Assembly: GCF_905475395.1 (NCBI RefSeq)
Contig: NC_058337.1
Span: 26,374,983-26,438,982, forward strand
From: Chrysoperla carnea
Lineage: Eukaryota; Arthropoda; Insecta; Neuroptera; Chrysopidae
Direction: 5' to 3'
DNA length: 64,000 bases
Shown: positions 38,948-50,295 of the stretch, one piece after another
How the letters are laid out: each line of letters starts with the position of its first letter
Numbering within the stretch: position 1 is the first letter of the stretch
Program-made: the position numbers and the translations under genes
The notes under the pieces: generated by a model
Seen by the model: only the letters and a program-made list of their open reading frames with translations
Told to the model about the DNA's origin: nothing
Database searches by the model: none

Positions 38948-39769
38948 ACCATGTATATGAACTATACTAATGTATACTAAGTTTAGTCCCAAGTTTATAA
39001 CGCTTCAAAATATTGATACTATGAACAAAATTTTGGTATAGGTGTTCATAAAATAACTTAATTAATTGATTGATGAGAGCTTTAGTTTGTGGAAATCCAT
39101 ATTAAAACTTGTAAATAATTAGAAACTAATTAATATTTATTTTGCAAAGTCCACTTTAATTAAAAATAATTGTGACAATTGTTTCGATTTTTACATCATA
39201 TTCATACAAATGTGTATTTCACATTTTTATGAATATGATGTAAAAATCGAAACAATTGTCACAATTATTTTTAATTAAAGTGGACTTTGCAAAATAAATA
39301 TTAATTAGTTTCTAATTATTTACAAGTTATAACTTAATTAGTCTATTTACGGTTGTCTGTCTGTCTGTCTATCTGTCATCACGATCCTCAAAAACGAAAA
39401 GAGGTATCAAGCTGAAATTTTTATAGCATGCTTAGGACCTAAAAAGTGAGTTCGAGTTTGTAAATGAGCAACACAGGTCAATGGGGTCTTGGGTCCATAG
39501 GACCCATCTTGTAAGCCGATAGAGATAGAACAAAAATTTAAATGCAAAAAATGTTCCTTATAAAAATAAACAACTTTTGTTTGAAACATTTTTTTGTAAA
39601 CACCACTGATTACCTGTGAGAGCGCAAATTGTATAGGATGTATTATATGGGAATATCAGTTATATATGTGTGATATGTATGTATGTGTAATGTGACAGAG
39701 TAATCAACACTGCCTATACATTGTATTTCAACAATTAACTCAGTCAATTGTTTTTTTTTTCACTTGTTA
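38948..39769 (+). repeat. Dispersed repeat family K, copy 1 (interrupted)
   Basis: It starts ACCATGTATATGAAC, passes through TTTTGGTATAGGTGTTCATA, a CTGT microsatellite and AGAGATAGAACAAAA, and ends near CAATTAACTCAGTCAATTG. A tandem relative lies at 39835-40427. This copy is broken by the insertion at 39065-39328. Family membership beyond 'widespread insect repeat' is not certain. Confidence 0.65.
39065..39328. mobile_element. 264-base insertion ending in a 223-base near-perfect hairpin, 12-base flanking repeats
   Basis: ATAACTTAATTA is present on both sides (39053-39064 and 39329-39340), and the uninterrupted relative at 39835 has one such site, so the insertion limits are well defined. 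The first 41 bases are unpaired. From 39106 to 39328 the two arms of 101 bases are exact complements, extended with one mismatch to a loop of about five bases. The right arm abuts the right flanking repeat. No reading frame or known terminal motif is present. Confidence 0.85.
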
Positions 39770-39834
39770 AACCTTAAAAATGTTACCTGAAATCAAGCCT
39801 GAAATCATCATGAATGTTAGCTGACATTTATTAT

Positions 39835-40427
39835 ACCATGTATATATGAAATATACATAGTATATTAAGTTTCGTCCTAAGTTTGTAACGCTTAAAAATA
39901 TTGATGCTACGAAAACAATTTTGGTATAGGTGTTCATAGAATCACCTAATTAATCCATTTCCGGTTGTCCGTCCGTCCGTCCGTCCGTCTGTGGACACGA
40001 TAACTCAAAAACGAAAAGATATCGAGCTGAAATTTTTACAGCGTACTCAGGACGTAAAAAGTGAGGTCAAGTTCGTAAATGAGCATCATAGGTCAGTTGG
40101 GCCTTGGGTCCGTAGGACCTATCTTGTAAACCGTTAGAGATAGAACAAAAGTTTAAATGTAAAAAATGTTCCTTATAAAAAAATAAAAAACTTTTATTTG
40201 AAACATTTTTTTGTAAACATCACTGTTTACCCACGAGGTCGTTAATTAGGTGCAAATTTTATAGTATGTATTAATATAGGAATATCAGTTGTGTGTGTGT
40301 CTATTTAAAAGTGGATTTCTTTTGTTATTTACGTGACGTCAAAAAAACAAACGATTGCGCATCAACACTATCTATACATGGTATTTCAACAATTAACTCA
40401 GTCAATTGTTTGTTTTCACTTGTTATA
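39835..40427 (+). repeat. Dispersed repeat family K, copy 2
   Basis: Same order of motifs as the copy at 38948-39769, with a TCCG microsatellite (39969-39988) where copy 1 has CTGT. The segment with GAGATAGAACAAAAG and ATGTTCCTTATAAAAAA is also found inside the elements at 54168-55048 and 57582-58135. Confidence 0.65.
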
Positions 40428-41947
40428 TATTCGATTTCATTACATTTTGATATCGACCGCGGTGAGAAAATATTCAAGCAAAATTAGTTCCTGCAGTGGT
40501 ACTCATTTTTAGTTTTAACCTACTGTATTTGCCACATTCTTAAGGTACTCATCAGATAATGGGGATTGGTTTGTGGTCTCATTTGCTTTCAAAAAAATTC
40601 GTTCTTAACAGTTTGAAAAATCAAAAAATTAAATAGAGACACTTAAATATAAAACCATTAACCTATTTTAAATAATGAACTGCAGTTTTTTTAATTTGCC
40701 AGTCTTTTCAAACCTAGTTCTGCTTTCTTTTACACACTCAAATCACATTTTCCACGCTCAACAGGCTAAAAGGATACTTGCGGAGTACCATTGGTCATAA
40801 ACGTTTGAGTGACCTGCATCTTGTAACTCATTTTGATATTCCACTTTCGCGAATGAAATATTGGAAGAGTTTTTAAAAAAATCGAGAAAAATTTGCATGT
40901 AAATTCTGTATGTGTTTTTGTGCATAAATATATTGATTCCCAATATATTTTTACCAGTGACATATTCCTTGAACATCGCAAAAAAAATATCACAATGTCT
41001 ACGGGAAGGGGGTTGAACCCGAAAGTTCCTTCCGCGAATCCGTGAATCCGGAATAAAATGTTTATCTAAACTGGTGTACTTTTAATGGCACCGATATAAC
41101 CTTGTAGTATCTGTAAAAACGTGATTCATTAAATTTTTATATTAATATTTTATTTATTAACGACTAAAATGTGAAGGTATATCGAAACATGATGGCCAAG
41201 CGACCAAGAAAAATTAAATTTACTTAGTTTTACAAGCAAAATTTCTGTAGCAATTTTCAGATCTTTATCTCTTCGGGAAGTATCTTTATTTAAAATACAA
41301 GGATTGGACCGAACGAACAAACAGGCGAGTTAAATGTATCGCCTTAATAATTTCAATAAATTAGAAGTTCTGTGAGTTTTGCAAGTGCATATTCAAATGA
41401 AGATATAATTTTTTTCTTATGTATACAGAATCCCAGAATAAGTAAATCAAGTAGGGATATTTATTTTTAAATAAATAAAATAAAAAAGAAAAGCAATGCG
41501 ATTAAGTGTACATATATCCTTGTTTTCCAATGTATTTTGTATGTAATGACAGTTTTGTGGTGCGGTTTTCTGACTTCGCGACCAACGAAGAAGTAGTTTA
41601 CGTTTTGTAAGAACGATATATGTAGGTTTAGAGAGATACAGATATACATATACACTTTACGAGAAATATATATTTTGCGGCATTTTAACTGAACGAACAG
41701 TGTACTACTAAGTACCTATAGTGTGCGCGCTGCGCTGGACATTCACTATACATTTGCTTCTCTTTTCAGTTTTGTTAGTGTGTTTACGTATGGTGGTTGT
41801 ACCTTAATCGCGTATCGACAATATATCGATACAAGTCTAATAAATAAGTATGTTTTTATTGGGTTGCATATTTTAAAGTAATATAAAGTTAGTTCATGTT
41901 GTTGCTGAGGTAGTAAAATAAGTTGTATTTTTTGTCAATTTTTAGGT
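40428..41947. other. Gene-free stretch
   Basis: No gene or clear repeat was supported. Short frames near 40760-40990 and 41470-41650 lack family signatures. Confidence 0.35.
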
Positions 41948-42224
41948 TATATTGGCTGTCCACGAAAGACACACTTAGGCTATAGAGCCCATTGTGATAC
42001 CATATATGTGTTTTACCACCTTTCCGCTGATAATTTCCTTTATCAGCTCCTCAATTTCAGAGGCTGAGTGCACCTCCTTCATGCATATGCCATGCACTAC
42101 ACTAGCCCATCATAACTATTAATTAATTTAATTTTGTTGCGACGGCGGGAATCGAACCCGCTACCCTAAGCATACCGCCGACGGAATTGGTTACGCCTTA
42201 ACCGACTAAGCTAATAGGGCAACC
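41948..42224 (-). mobile_element. tRNA-derived SINE of a second family
   Basis: In reverse complement it begins GGTTGCCCTATTAGCTTAG with box A (TTAGCTTAGTCGGTTAAGGC) and box B (GGGTTCGATTCCC), then CGCCGTCGCAAC and a long unrelated body ending near GTGTGTCTTTCGTGGACAGC. The cloverleaf is imperfect and the body is long, so it is a SINE and not a working tRNA gene. It differs in sequence from the SINE at 11106-11378. Confidence 0.75.
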
Positions 42225-42607
42225 TTCTTTGGAATAAAAACACATTCAATTTTTTGTGACGGAGAAATCAGACGCATATATTGCGAAGAATCTAAATATT
42301 ATGTAGCCCCATTTGAAGCTGCCTGAGTCAAATTTGAACCGGGAAATTGGGAAAACATCCTCTAAAATTACGTTTTTTTGTTCTATAAATGCTAGGAAAA
42401 TAGGATTTTTATCAATCGAAATTAACAGGAAAATTAAAAAAAATTCCCTGCCTGCATCCCAACCCCCAAAAATGGGAAACACTCCTCTAAAGGTAACCTA
42501 TTTCTTCTTTATAAGCTAAAAAGATGCAGAAAGATGCGTTATTTTTGCTTTTTTTTCATTAATGTTTTTTTCTGTGCCGCGGAGCGATGATCGAAGGCCA
42601 CCACGGG

Positions 42608-42842
42608 AGTCAAGGAGGAAATTCCCTTGCAAGCAAAGCTATTATAATATATAAAGATTTGGCAAATAAGACAATTGCTTAAAAAGTTGTTATCTACGTT
42701 GTGGTCTCGTAAAAAGAATGGCTGCGGCTGTCAGGGGCAAATCCCCTTGCAAGCAAAGCTAATATAATATATAAGGATTTAGCAAATAAGCCACTTGCTT
42801 AAAAAACTGTTATCTACGTTATGGTCACGTAAAAGATTGGTT
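42608..42842 (+). repeat. Two-copy tandem repeat, period about 120
   Basis: Each unit has CCCTTGCAAGCAAAGCTA, TATAATATATAA, GCAAATAAG and TTATCTACGTT. The second unit begins near 42728. Non-coding. Confidence 0.75.
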
Positions 42843-45480
42843 GATGAAAGGCTAATGTGTTTTATCGCGGGCTACTGTCTGTATGAACGATCTAACCTAT
42901 ATGATTTTTATTTATTACAATGATTATCTTTTCCACATTTATATTAAAAACGTATCATTGTCACATCATCAGAAAAAGACTTCGTTCCCATTCGTCACTA
43001 ATACGCTTTCAAACTGTCGAAAATCTGGGTGATCCATGCCTGATTTGAATTATAAAGTAACATCGCATCTAATTTAATCTTGAACGGCAGCATGTTAAAA
43101 TGGCAGCACATAATTTTCTCCATAACGGTCGACAAACTGTTAAGCTGCTTTCTATTTCTATACCGAGTTCAGATCTTTTGAAGTGAAAGGTCACAACTCC
43201 ATTCATGACAATGCTAAATTATACTGTCTTCGCAATATACCTGTATTAGGTGTTTAATAATTTACTAATCATTTGTTCCACTGCAGTTTAATTGTATTTA
43301 TCCGCTAAATATTCGTACTTTTACCGTGAGAAACCAGCACTTATTAAATTTTTGATTGAAAAGACGATTTAAAATTCTTGAGTGCCACGACGAGGCTTGA
43401 TTTTCGTATCGCAAAAAGTCAAAATAAGTAAAAAAAGCAGGATAAACTAATTTTAGTGTCAGTACAGGAGCTGCGAGGTTTTATAAAATGGAAAAAAGAA
43501 TATGATATTTTCTTGTCGATTTGTTTCGCAGAAATAATAAGCACGATCCGCCTCTTATTCTTAAATAAATACTTTTGTCCCGTTTATTAATGATGGCCAG
43601 TTCTGATAGTTGCATATTAATTAAAATAATCTCTTAAAGAACAAACTTAATGTTTATCCTTGTGAAGAAAACGAAGCAGCAACCTATATGCACACTGAGA
43701 AGACTGTCACACACGCGCTGCATACCTTTGTGTTCTACCGCCTGTTAAACAAACAACTATAAGCTATCTATAAGCGCATTATAGATAACATATACCTAAT
43801 ACCTATACCGTATCCACTACCTACTCTACGGTCTTCTCATGTCTATTATCTATCTCATTTTAATATCTTTTTCTTATTTCGTTTGATATTTTTCTTTTTT
43901 GTTTGTTTGTACTTTCATCGACATTTTTTGTGTTTCAATTCGACATGTTCGTTGTTTTTTTTTGTTTGTTTTTTTTTTGTTTGTCCTTATTTTGAATAAA
44001 AATTATATAACCTTCGATTGCGAATGAATTTTGTGTTCTATTTTTGGCTTAGAAATTATAACTTAAATTGTGAAACGCTTCTGCAATGGTGGAGGCAGTG
44101 GTGGATTTGTCGGTAATGGCGTCCTTGGCTCATCCTCCTTTAAAGTCAAAATCAAAAATTGAATAACTTAAATTTTTAAAATGTTGGTGTCCCTTAAATG
44201 TTGTCGCCTTAGGCCCAGGCTTCATTTGTAGAATCCTAAACGTACCTCTGGGTAGGGGTTGCTACGAACATGTGGCTTCTAACGTACAATGTTTTAGTCT
44301 AACACCTAGTCTATCAATCAATAATTCAGCTACACATAGCCATTTACTTTTTAGTACTAAGTCAAGAGTAAGGACTAAGGAGAGTAAAATTAGAAAACTT
44401 GAATCGAGTTCAATGTTGTATTCACAAGGCTGTCACTCTCATTTAAAATTTCATTGATATTATTCTAAGCCATTAACAAAAAGCTACAAAAATTTTTCTA
44501 GCCAACATTAAATTGTAGATACTTGATTTATGCTACAGTAAATAGTTACATAAATAAAGTTTTATTATTTAAAAAAACTAATCTATTTATTCATACACTG
44601 CGTCAAGTTAATAAAGGGACCAAATTTTTACACAAAATTTTTACCTAAATTTCAAACAGCTGTATCTCCGCAAAAAATCATCGAATTTTGAACCTCAAAA
44701 CCTCATTTGAAAACTAATACTTTCTATTTATGGAATAATTGACTCAAAACTTTTTGTCACCCTTGGCCGCTTTGCAAGAAGAGTTGGAAGGGTGAAAAAT
44801 GTTATTCCTAAATTTTATATAAAGTTTAGAAGCGTACCAAAATTTTAAAAATTATTTTAAAATTTGACTAATTTGTTAATAACACTCGAAAGCTTGTTTA
44901 TTTTTCTTTAAAAAAATACCCCTATGAGTATTTTGGACCAAGAAATTCGCTTTCTAAGAAAAATTGATACTTCTTGATTTAAAACTCTGTATCATCTGAG
45001 ATAATCATCGCATTGAAATGTTTTCCATATCATTCGAAAACTTAAACAGGCTTCTTTTAAGCCCTTACCTATTGTTTCTTAAAAATGTTTACCACTCTCC
45101 CATTGTCGTTTTTTAAACATGTCCAAATATGGAATTTTTCCATATTTTAGGCGTTTTTTTTTACCTGGCCGCTAATTTATAAAAAAAAAGGCATTATCTA
45201 AAATTGTAATTGTTTTGGAGCAATAGATACTGCTCAAAAATTTTATCACCCCCTGTTGCTTTGTACCGATGATTGAAATGGTGAGAAATTCGAGTTTTGT
45301 GGCATTATTTCGAGTGTCGTAGTATTCATTTCAATAACTATCTTCCAACTTGCTTTTCAACTCGTTTACTATTTCGTTACTATTTGTTTTGAAAGGATTT
45401 ACTATGAATTCTAGAGTGGTTTTGTTGGTTTATTATTATTTTTATTTCGGCTGAGATATATAGAATGGTGCCTAATCCAC
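42843..45480. other. Gene-free stretch
   Basis: AT-rich, with poly-T and TTTG runs around 43900-44000. No supported gene. Confidence 0.35.
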
Positions 45481-45763
45481 TGCTTAGCCCACCCGCTAAA
45501 CACAAAGTTTACTACGCTTTCTTGGACAGGCGTTTGGCCTGGCTAAAGTCTTCGGCAGTGGAACTCCCCGCATATGAGCGATTATTAAACTTGACTGACC
45601 AGCACTTCCAATTTATTAAAAGTTATACTATGCTTAGTTCGTCCGCTAAGTCCATTAAGCCCATCCGCAAGCTCGAGCCTTGCTTAGCCTACCCGCTGAC
45701 CACAAATTTTATTACTATCTGTTGGACAGGCCTTCGGTCTGGCTGAAGTTTTCGGCAGTTGAG
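45481..45763 (+). repeat. Direct repeat of about 90 bases, spaced about 190
   Basis: TGCTTAGCC(C/T)ACCCGCT followed by CTTGGACAGG or GTTGGACAGG and TTCGGCAGT occurs at about 45481-45569 and 45673-45763. The plus-strand frame over it has no family signature and appears to arise from the repeat, which looks like transposon debris. Confidence 0.55.
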
Positions 45764-46347
45764 CTCGCTACGCTCGCATATAGCTCTAATGAATACCTAT
45801 TCACAATACTTGAATAATAATAAATAACACCTAAATGCTATTCAAATAACTGTTCACAATTATAAAAAAATATGGTCGGAGTGCAAATAAATACATAGTA
45901 GAGTACATAGGAAGATGTAATATAATGCATTATTTATTTGCGTTTTCACCATTTATTGCATTTAATATTTTTATTAAATTTTCTAATTTTTCGCTCAACT
46001 TCCTCAAGTTTTTCTTTCATACAAACCTTCTCCTGGCAATAATTAACACAATAAAAATAGAACTAGCTAAATTGTTCTATTCGTTCTCAAGTTATAGTGA
46101 AATGAAAAAATAGGGGCTCATAGCTTTAATTTTTTAAGTATAAAACTTGAATTACATAACGTTATTACAAAACAGTTTTAAATTCTTATAAGAATGAGGA
46201 GGCCAAAATGTATTTACGGTGTCAAAGCATCAAGCTTATATTTCATAAATGGTTTGTTTCGACGAAACGCCCAACATTTTTATTTAAAACTTCTTGTTAG
46301 TGGTATGTTATCTATTACACAGCTCGGAAACTTTTATATTATCACAC

Positions 46348-48942
46348 TTATTTCTCAGATCTTTTCTGTCTCTTAGGTGTCGATGCTCTAAATTTATCTT
46401 TGCAAAGAGAACACCTTGGTTCAATTTTATTCACATTTCTATCACTTTCTTTCAGTTCAACTACTTGCTTAGTGTCATCAAAATAAGAATTACTTCTTAA
46501 TTTTCTGCGGATTGGTTTACTTTTAACAATATCTGCAGGTTTCTGCTTGGAATTTCCTTGGGAAGAAATAATTCGTGTTTTTGGGTATAAATTCGAGTGC
46601 TCACTTTTCGCGTGAACATCTATGTAAGCAGGCAACTTTTGTTCTTTAGCCTCAATTATTTTAGCTTCTTTCAGTTCAACTACTTGATTGTTCTCATCAA
46701 AATAAGAATTACTTCTTAATTTTCGGCGGATAGGTTTACTTTTAACAATATCTGCAGGTTTCGGCTTAGAATTTCCTTGGGAAGAAGTAGAAATAATTCG
46801 TGTTTTTGGGTATAAATTCGAGTGCTCACTTTTCGCGTGAACATCTATGTAAGCAGGCAACTTTTGTTCTTTAGCCTCAATTATTTTAGCTTTTTTCAGT
46901 TCAACTACTTGATTGTTCTCATCAAAATAAGAATTACTTCTTAATTTTCGGCGGATAGGTTTACTTTTAACAATATCTGCAGGTTTCGGCTTAGAATTTC
47001 CTTGGGAAGAAGTAGAAATAATTCGTGTTTTTGGGTATAAATTCGAGTGCTCACTTTTCGCGTGAACATCTATGTAAGCAGGCAACTTTTGTTCTTTAGC
47101 CTCAATTATTTTAGCTTCTTTCAGTTCAACTACTTGATTGTTCTCATGAAAATAAGAATTACTTCTTAATTTTCTGCAGATTGGTTTACTTTTAACAATA
47201 TCTGCAGGTTTCTGCTTGGAATTTCCTTGGGAAGAAATAATTCGTGTTTTTGGGTATAAATTCGAGTGCTCACTTTTCGCGTGAACATCTATGTAAGCAG
47301 GCAACTTTTGTTCTTTAGCCTCAATTATTTTAGCTTCTTTCAGTTCAACTACTTGATTGTTCTCATCAAAATAAGAATTACTTCTTAATTTTCGGCGGAT
47401 AGGTTTACTTTTAACAATATCTGCAGGTTTCTGCTTGGAATTTCCTTGGGAAGAAATAATTCGTGTTTTTGGGTATAAATTCGAGTGCTCACTTTTCGCG
47501 TGAACATCTATGTAAGCAGGCAACTTTTGTTCTTTAGCCTCAATTATTTTAGCTTTTTTCAGTTCAACTACTTGATTGTTCTCATCAAAATAAGAATTAC
47601 TTCTTAATTTTCGGCGGATAGGTTTACTTTTAACAATATCTGCAGGTTTCGGCTTAGAATTTCCTTGGGAAGAAGTAGAAATAATTCGTGTTTTTGGGTA
47701 TAAATTCGAGTGCTCACTTTTCGCGTGAACATCTATGTAAGCAGGCAACTTTTGTTCTTTAGCCTCAATTATTTTAGCTTCTTTCAGTTCAACTACTTGA
47801 TTGTTCTCATGAAAATAAGAATTACTTCTTAATTTTCTGCAGATTGGTTTACTTTTAACAATATCTGCAGGTTTCTGCTTGGAATTTCCTTGGGAAGAAA
47901 TAATTCGTGTTTTTGGGTATAAATTCGAGTGCTCACTTTTCGCGTGAACATCTATGTAAGCAGGCAACTTTTGTTTTTTAGCCTCAATTATTTTAGCTTC
48001 TTTCAGTTCAACTACTTGATTGTTCTCATCAAAATAAGAATTACTTCTCATTTTTCTGCGGTTTGTTTTACTTTTTAGAATATCTGCAGGTTGTTGCTTG
48101 GAATTTTCTTGAAAAGGCGACGGAATAATTCGTGTTTCTGGGTGTAAATTCGAGTTTTTATCTTGCACATGCACATCATTGTAAGCAGGAAACTTTTGCT
48201 CCAATTTAGTCACAAGTCTTTCAGATTCTTTAAGTTCCACTGTTTTATTATTATCTTCAAAATAAAATTTACTCCTTAAACGCCTGCTAATTGGTTTAGG
48301 GTTGGAAATGTTTATTTTAACTTCAGTTGTTGGTTTACTTATTTCCCATTGTTCTCTTTTCAATTCAATTTCTTTTGGATTGCATTTATTAAAATTGGGA
48401 AAAGGAATTACATTACAAACTGAAACTCTTCGTTGAGGTATTTTAATATTCAGCTGGAATATATTTGATTTATCAACTTTATTTTGTATCGAATATTCGG
48501 TTTCTTTTAACAATGTCACATCTTCATCATTTGTAGAAGTTGAACTACGATCAAGTGAACTTTTTACACGTTTTCTTATATGTTGCTCATTTTCAGAATT
48601 CTGCTCATTGGTTTCTGAGTTTTGCCCATACTTCACATAATGTTGCCGGTAATGGGCTATAATAACATTTAACCTAGTGCACGTGTAATTACATTTATGA
48701 CACTTGTATTCAATATTTGTATCCTTGAAAGTGTCATTATCAGATTTGGGTGTTGTTTGATAACAATTATCAATACCTTGTCGTATATTTATTACAGTAT
48801 CTTCTAATTGTTCCAAATTAGGTTTCAATGATGTTGAAGATTTCGAATTAAAACTTAAATTATTATTACCAATTTCTTCAATTAAATCGTTTAAAATGGG
48901 TGATGGTTTGTCATTATACGGATCAAAAGTTTTGACATCCAT
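46348..48942 (-). CDS. Unrecognised zinc-finger protein with eight near-identical 73-75-residue tandem repeats
   Basis: One uninterrupted frame of 864 codons; ATG at 48942 in good context (ACAAAATGG), stop TAA at 46348-46350. Residues 81-101 form one C2H2 zinc finger (CHKCNYTCTR then H97 and H101; C-x2-C-x12-H-x3-H). A basic patch, RKRVKSSLDR, follows at about 123. From residue about 215 come one diverged unit, seven near-identical units and a half unit. The unit core is RKLRSNSYFDENNQVVELK, then an AKIIEAKEQKLPAYIDVHAK segment, HSNLYPKTRII and KPADIVKSKP. The C terminus has a CSLC pair and KRQKR, a likely nuclear localisation signal. Single-finger plus basic repeats suggests a nuclear, perhaps chromatin or DNA-associated protein, but no family was recognised. 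An acceptor-like site at 49012-49016 suggests a 5' UTR intron. A polyadenylation signal on the minus strand lies near 46280. Confidence 0.85.
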   Translation of the reverse strand: MDVKTFDPYNDKPSPILNDLIEEIGNNNLSFNSKSSTSLKPNLEQLEDTVINIRQGIDNCYQTTPKSDNDTFKDTNIEYKCHKCNYTCTRLNVIIAHYRQHYVKYGQNSETNEQNSENEQHIRKRVKSSLDRSSTSTNDEDVTLLKETEYSIQNKVDKSNIFQLNIKIPQRRVSVCNVIPFPNFNKCNPKEIELKREQWEISKPTTEVKINISNPKPISRRLRSKFYFEDNNKTVELKESERLVTKLEQKFPAYNDVHVQDKNSNLHPETRIIPSPFQENSKQQPADILKSKTNRRKMRSNSYFDENNQVVELKEAKIIEAKKQKLPAYIDVHAKSEHSNLYPKTRIISSQGNSKQKPADIVKSKPICRKLRSNSYFHENNQVVELKEAKIIEAKEQKLPAYIDVHAKSEHSNLYPKTRIISTSSQGNSKPKPADIVKSKPIRRKLRSNSYFDENNQVVELKKAKIIEAKEQKLPAYIDVHAKSEHSNLYPKTRIISSQGNSKQKPADIVKSKPIRRKLRSNSYFDENNQVVELKEAKIIEAKEQKLPAYIDVHAKSEHSNLYPKTRIISSQGNSKQKPADIVKSKPICRKLRSNSYFHENNQVVELKEAKIIEAKEQKLPAYIDVHAKSEHSNLYPKTRIISTSSQGNSKPKPADIVKSKPIRRKLRSNSYFDENNQVVELKKAKIIEAKEQKLPAYIDVHAKSEHSNLYPKTRIISTSSQGNSKPKPADIVKSKPIRRKLRSNSYFDENNQVVELKEAKIIEAKEQKLPAYIDVHAKSEHSNLYPKTRIISSQGNSKQKPADIVKSKPIRRKLRSNSYFDDTKQVVELKESDRNVNKIEPRCSLCKDKFRASTPKRQKRSEK
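46400..48300 (-). repeat. Coding tandem repeat, unit 219 or 225 bases
   Basis: The DNA units are almost identical, including at third codon positions. Variants recur in a fixed order: a FHENN unit, a VELKKAK unit, a VELKEAK unit, then the same three again, with an optional TS pair (six bases) before SQGNSK. This indicates duplication of a three-unit block after single-unit amplification. Confidence 0.9.
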
Positions 48943-49281
48943 TTTGTATGTACTTCTTTATTTTTTATCAAAAATTTAACTCACTGGATAATTATTAATT
49001 CTCCACAAGTACCTGTAAAATAAAATATTGGTAAGTTTTTGTTCCTCGTAGAGCGATGGTGTAATTTGAAGATCGTTACATGACATGGTGACTCGAAAAT
49101 AAAAGTAACCAGATGTTTCGAACAACAATTGTTTTTTTTTTTTTTTTTTTTGTCAATTAAATCTTAAATAAAATATTTTGTCATTGCGATCCAACTATAT
49201 CCTCAACAGTTCCTATAGCTTAGCCAAATCATTGGATTTTCATTTTATCGTTTTATACGTCTTTTAAAAAAAATTATATCA

Positions 49282-49373
49282 ATTCTCTGTACGGTTTATG
49301 ATGTACATTTATTACGACTTCTCTATATCGGGCTGTATTTAATAATTAGTTTATCGTAAACCGTACAGAGAAT
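49282..49373. repeat. Inverted repeat with 17-base arms
   Basis: ATTCTCTGTACGGTTTA at 49282-49298 and its exact complement at 49357-49373 enclose 58 bases. It may be a small foldback remnant. Confidence 0.55.
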
Positions 49374-49740
49374 CGACTCGAAATTAATACAAAAGTCGCA
49401 TTAGATACTCAGTAAGTGTCACGAAAAATTTCAGTTTTTTGGTAACACCTAAGGTAGTCACACAGGTAGCCACATTAAATGTATAACACTACCTACTAAG
49501 CTTTGTCGTGAAATGATTGATTATCCGGATTTAATTATAAAAAGCAACAAATTTTGGTTTGAGAGAAAGGTCGTTGCGGAAATATTTTAGATCAGAGCGC
49601 TGTTCTTATGGATCTTCTTGTATAAAAAGAATATGCTTGTAAGTTAAAAAAACAATCAGAGCGAATTGATACACAAACTATGTTTGGTGTATTATGTAAA
49701 TTTTATCTTATATATACAGAGATATAAGTATACCTATATA

Positions 49741-50178
49741 CAGGGTGTCCCGTAGGTATCGCACGCTTTTATTGCATCAGGTAGAAAATAAAATTCTAAG
49801 ACGAAAAGTATTTTTCCATTTTTTGATCCGATGCTGTTATTAAAAAAAAAACAAAAAAATAGTATTCAGTTTGAGCATAGTCGAGAGCTTTTAATTTATT
49901 GCTATCAAAATTATTTATTCAATACTTAATATAATAATTATATGTAAATTTTTTTTGTTTTTTTTTTTTTAATAACAATAATAATTATTTAATAATTTAT
50001 TTCTAATATCAAAAATCACTAATTAGTAAGTCTTAGTCAGAATCGAGTGGTTTTAATTTTTAGTTACAATATTTCTAATTGACTGCCTATTTTAATTAAT
50101 AGGAAGAGGATTGATTGTGTTTGAAATTTATTTTCTATCTGATGAAACAAAAGTGTGCGGTTCTTATCGGACACCCTG
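49741..50178. mobile_element. MITE with CAGGGTGTCC ends and TA flanks
   Basis: Left end CAGGGTGTCCCGTAGGTATC and mirrored right end CAGGGTGTCCGATAAGAACC, both continuing through GCACAC/GCACGC and AGAAAATAAA, about 55 bases in all. TA at each border indicates a Tc1/mariner-like target. The 438-base element has no transposase. Confidence 0.8.
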
Positions 50179-50264
50179 TATATTTATATATAATGGTCAC
50201 AATTTATTGTATAACAAACTACCGATAATGCTCGCTTAACTTTATGCAAGTTGTGTTGAACTTG

Positions 50265-50295
<31 letters not shown>

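Noticed and set aside
42140..42224. Possible tRNA gene on the minus strand
   Set aside because: Box A and box B are good, but the acceptor stem pairs only in part, the anticodon arm does not fold clearly and a long SINE body is attached.
42246..42519. Overlapping frames on both strands (78 and 68 codons)
   Set aside because: No family signature; the two frames lie over each other in AT-rich DNA.
45465..45746. 93-codon plus-strand frame
   Set aside because: It is created by a direct repeat of transposon-like DNA and has no recognised domain.
46400..48300. Regular repeats considered as a CRISPR array or satellite
   Set aside because: The repeat is 219-225 bases, has no unique spacers and stays in frame within one long coding sequence.
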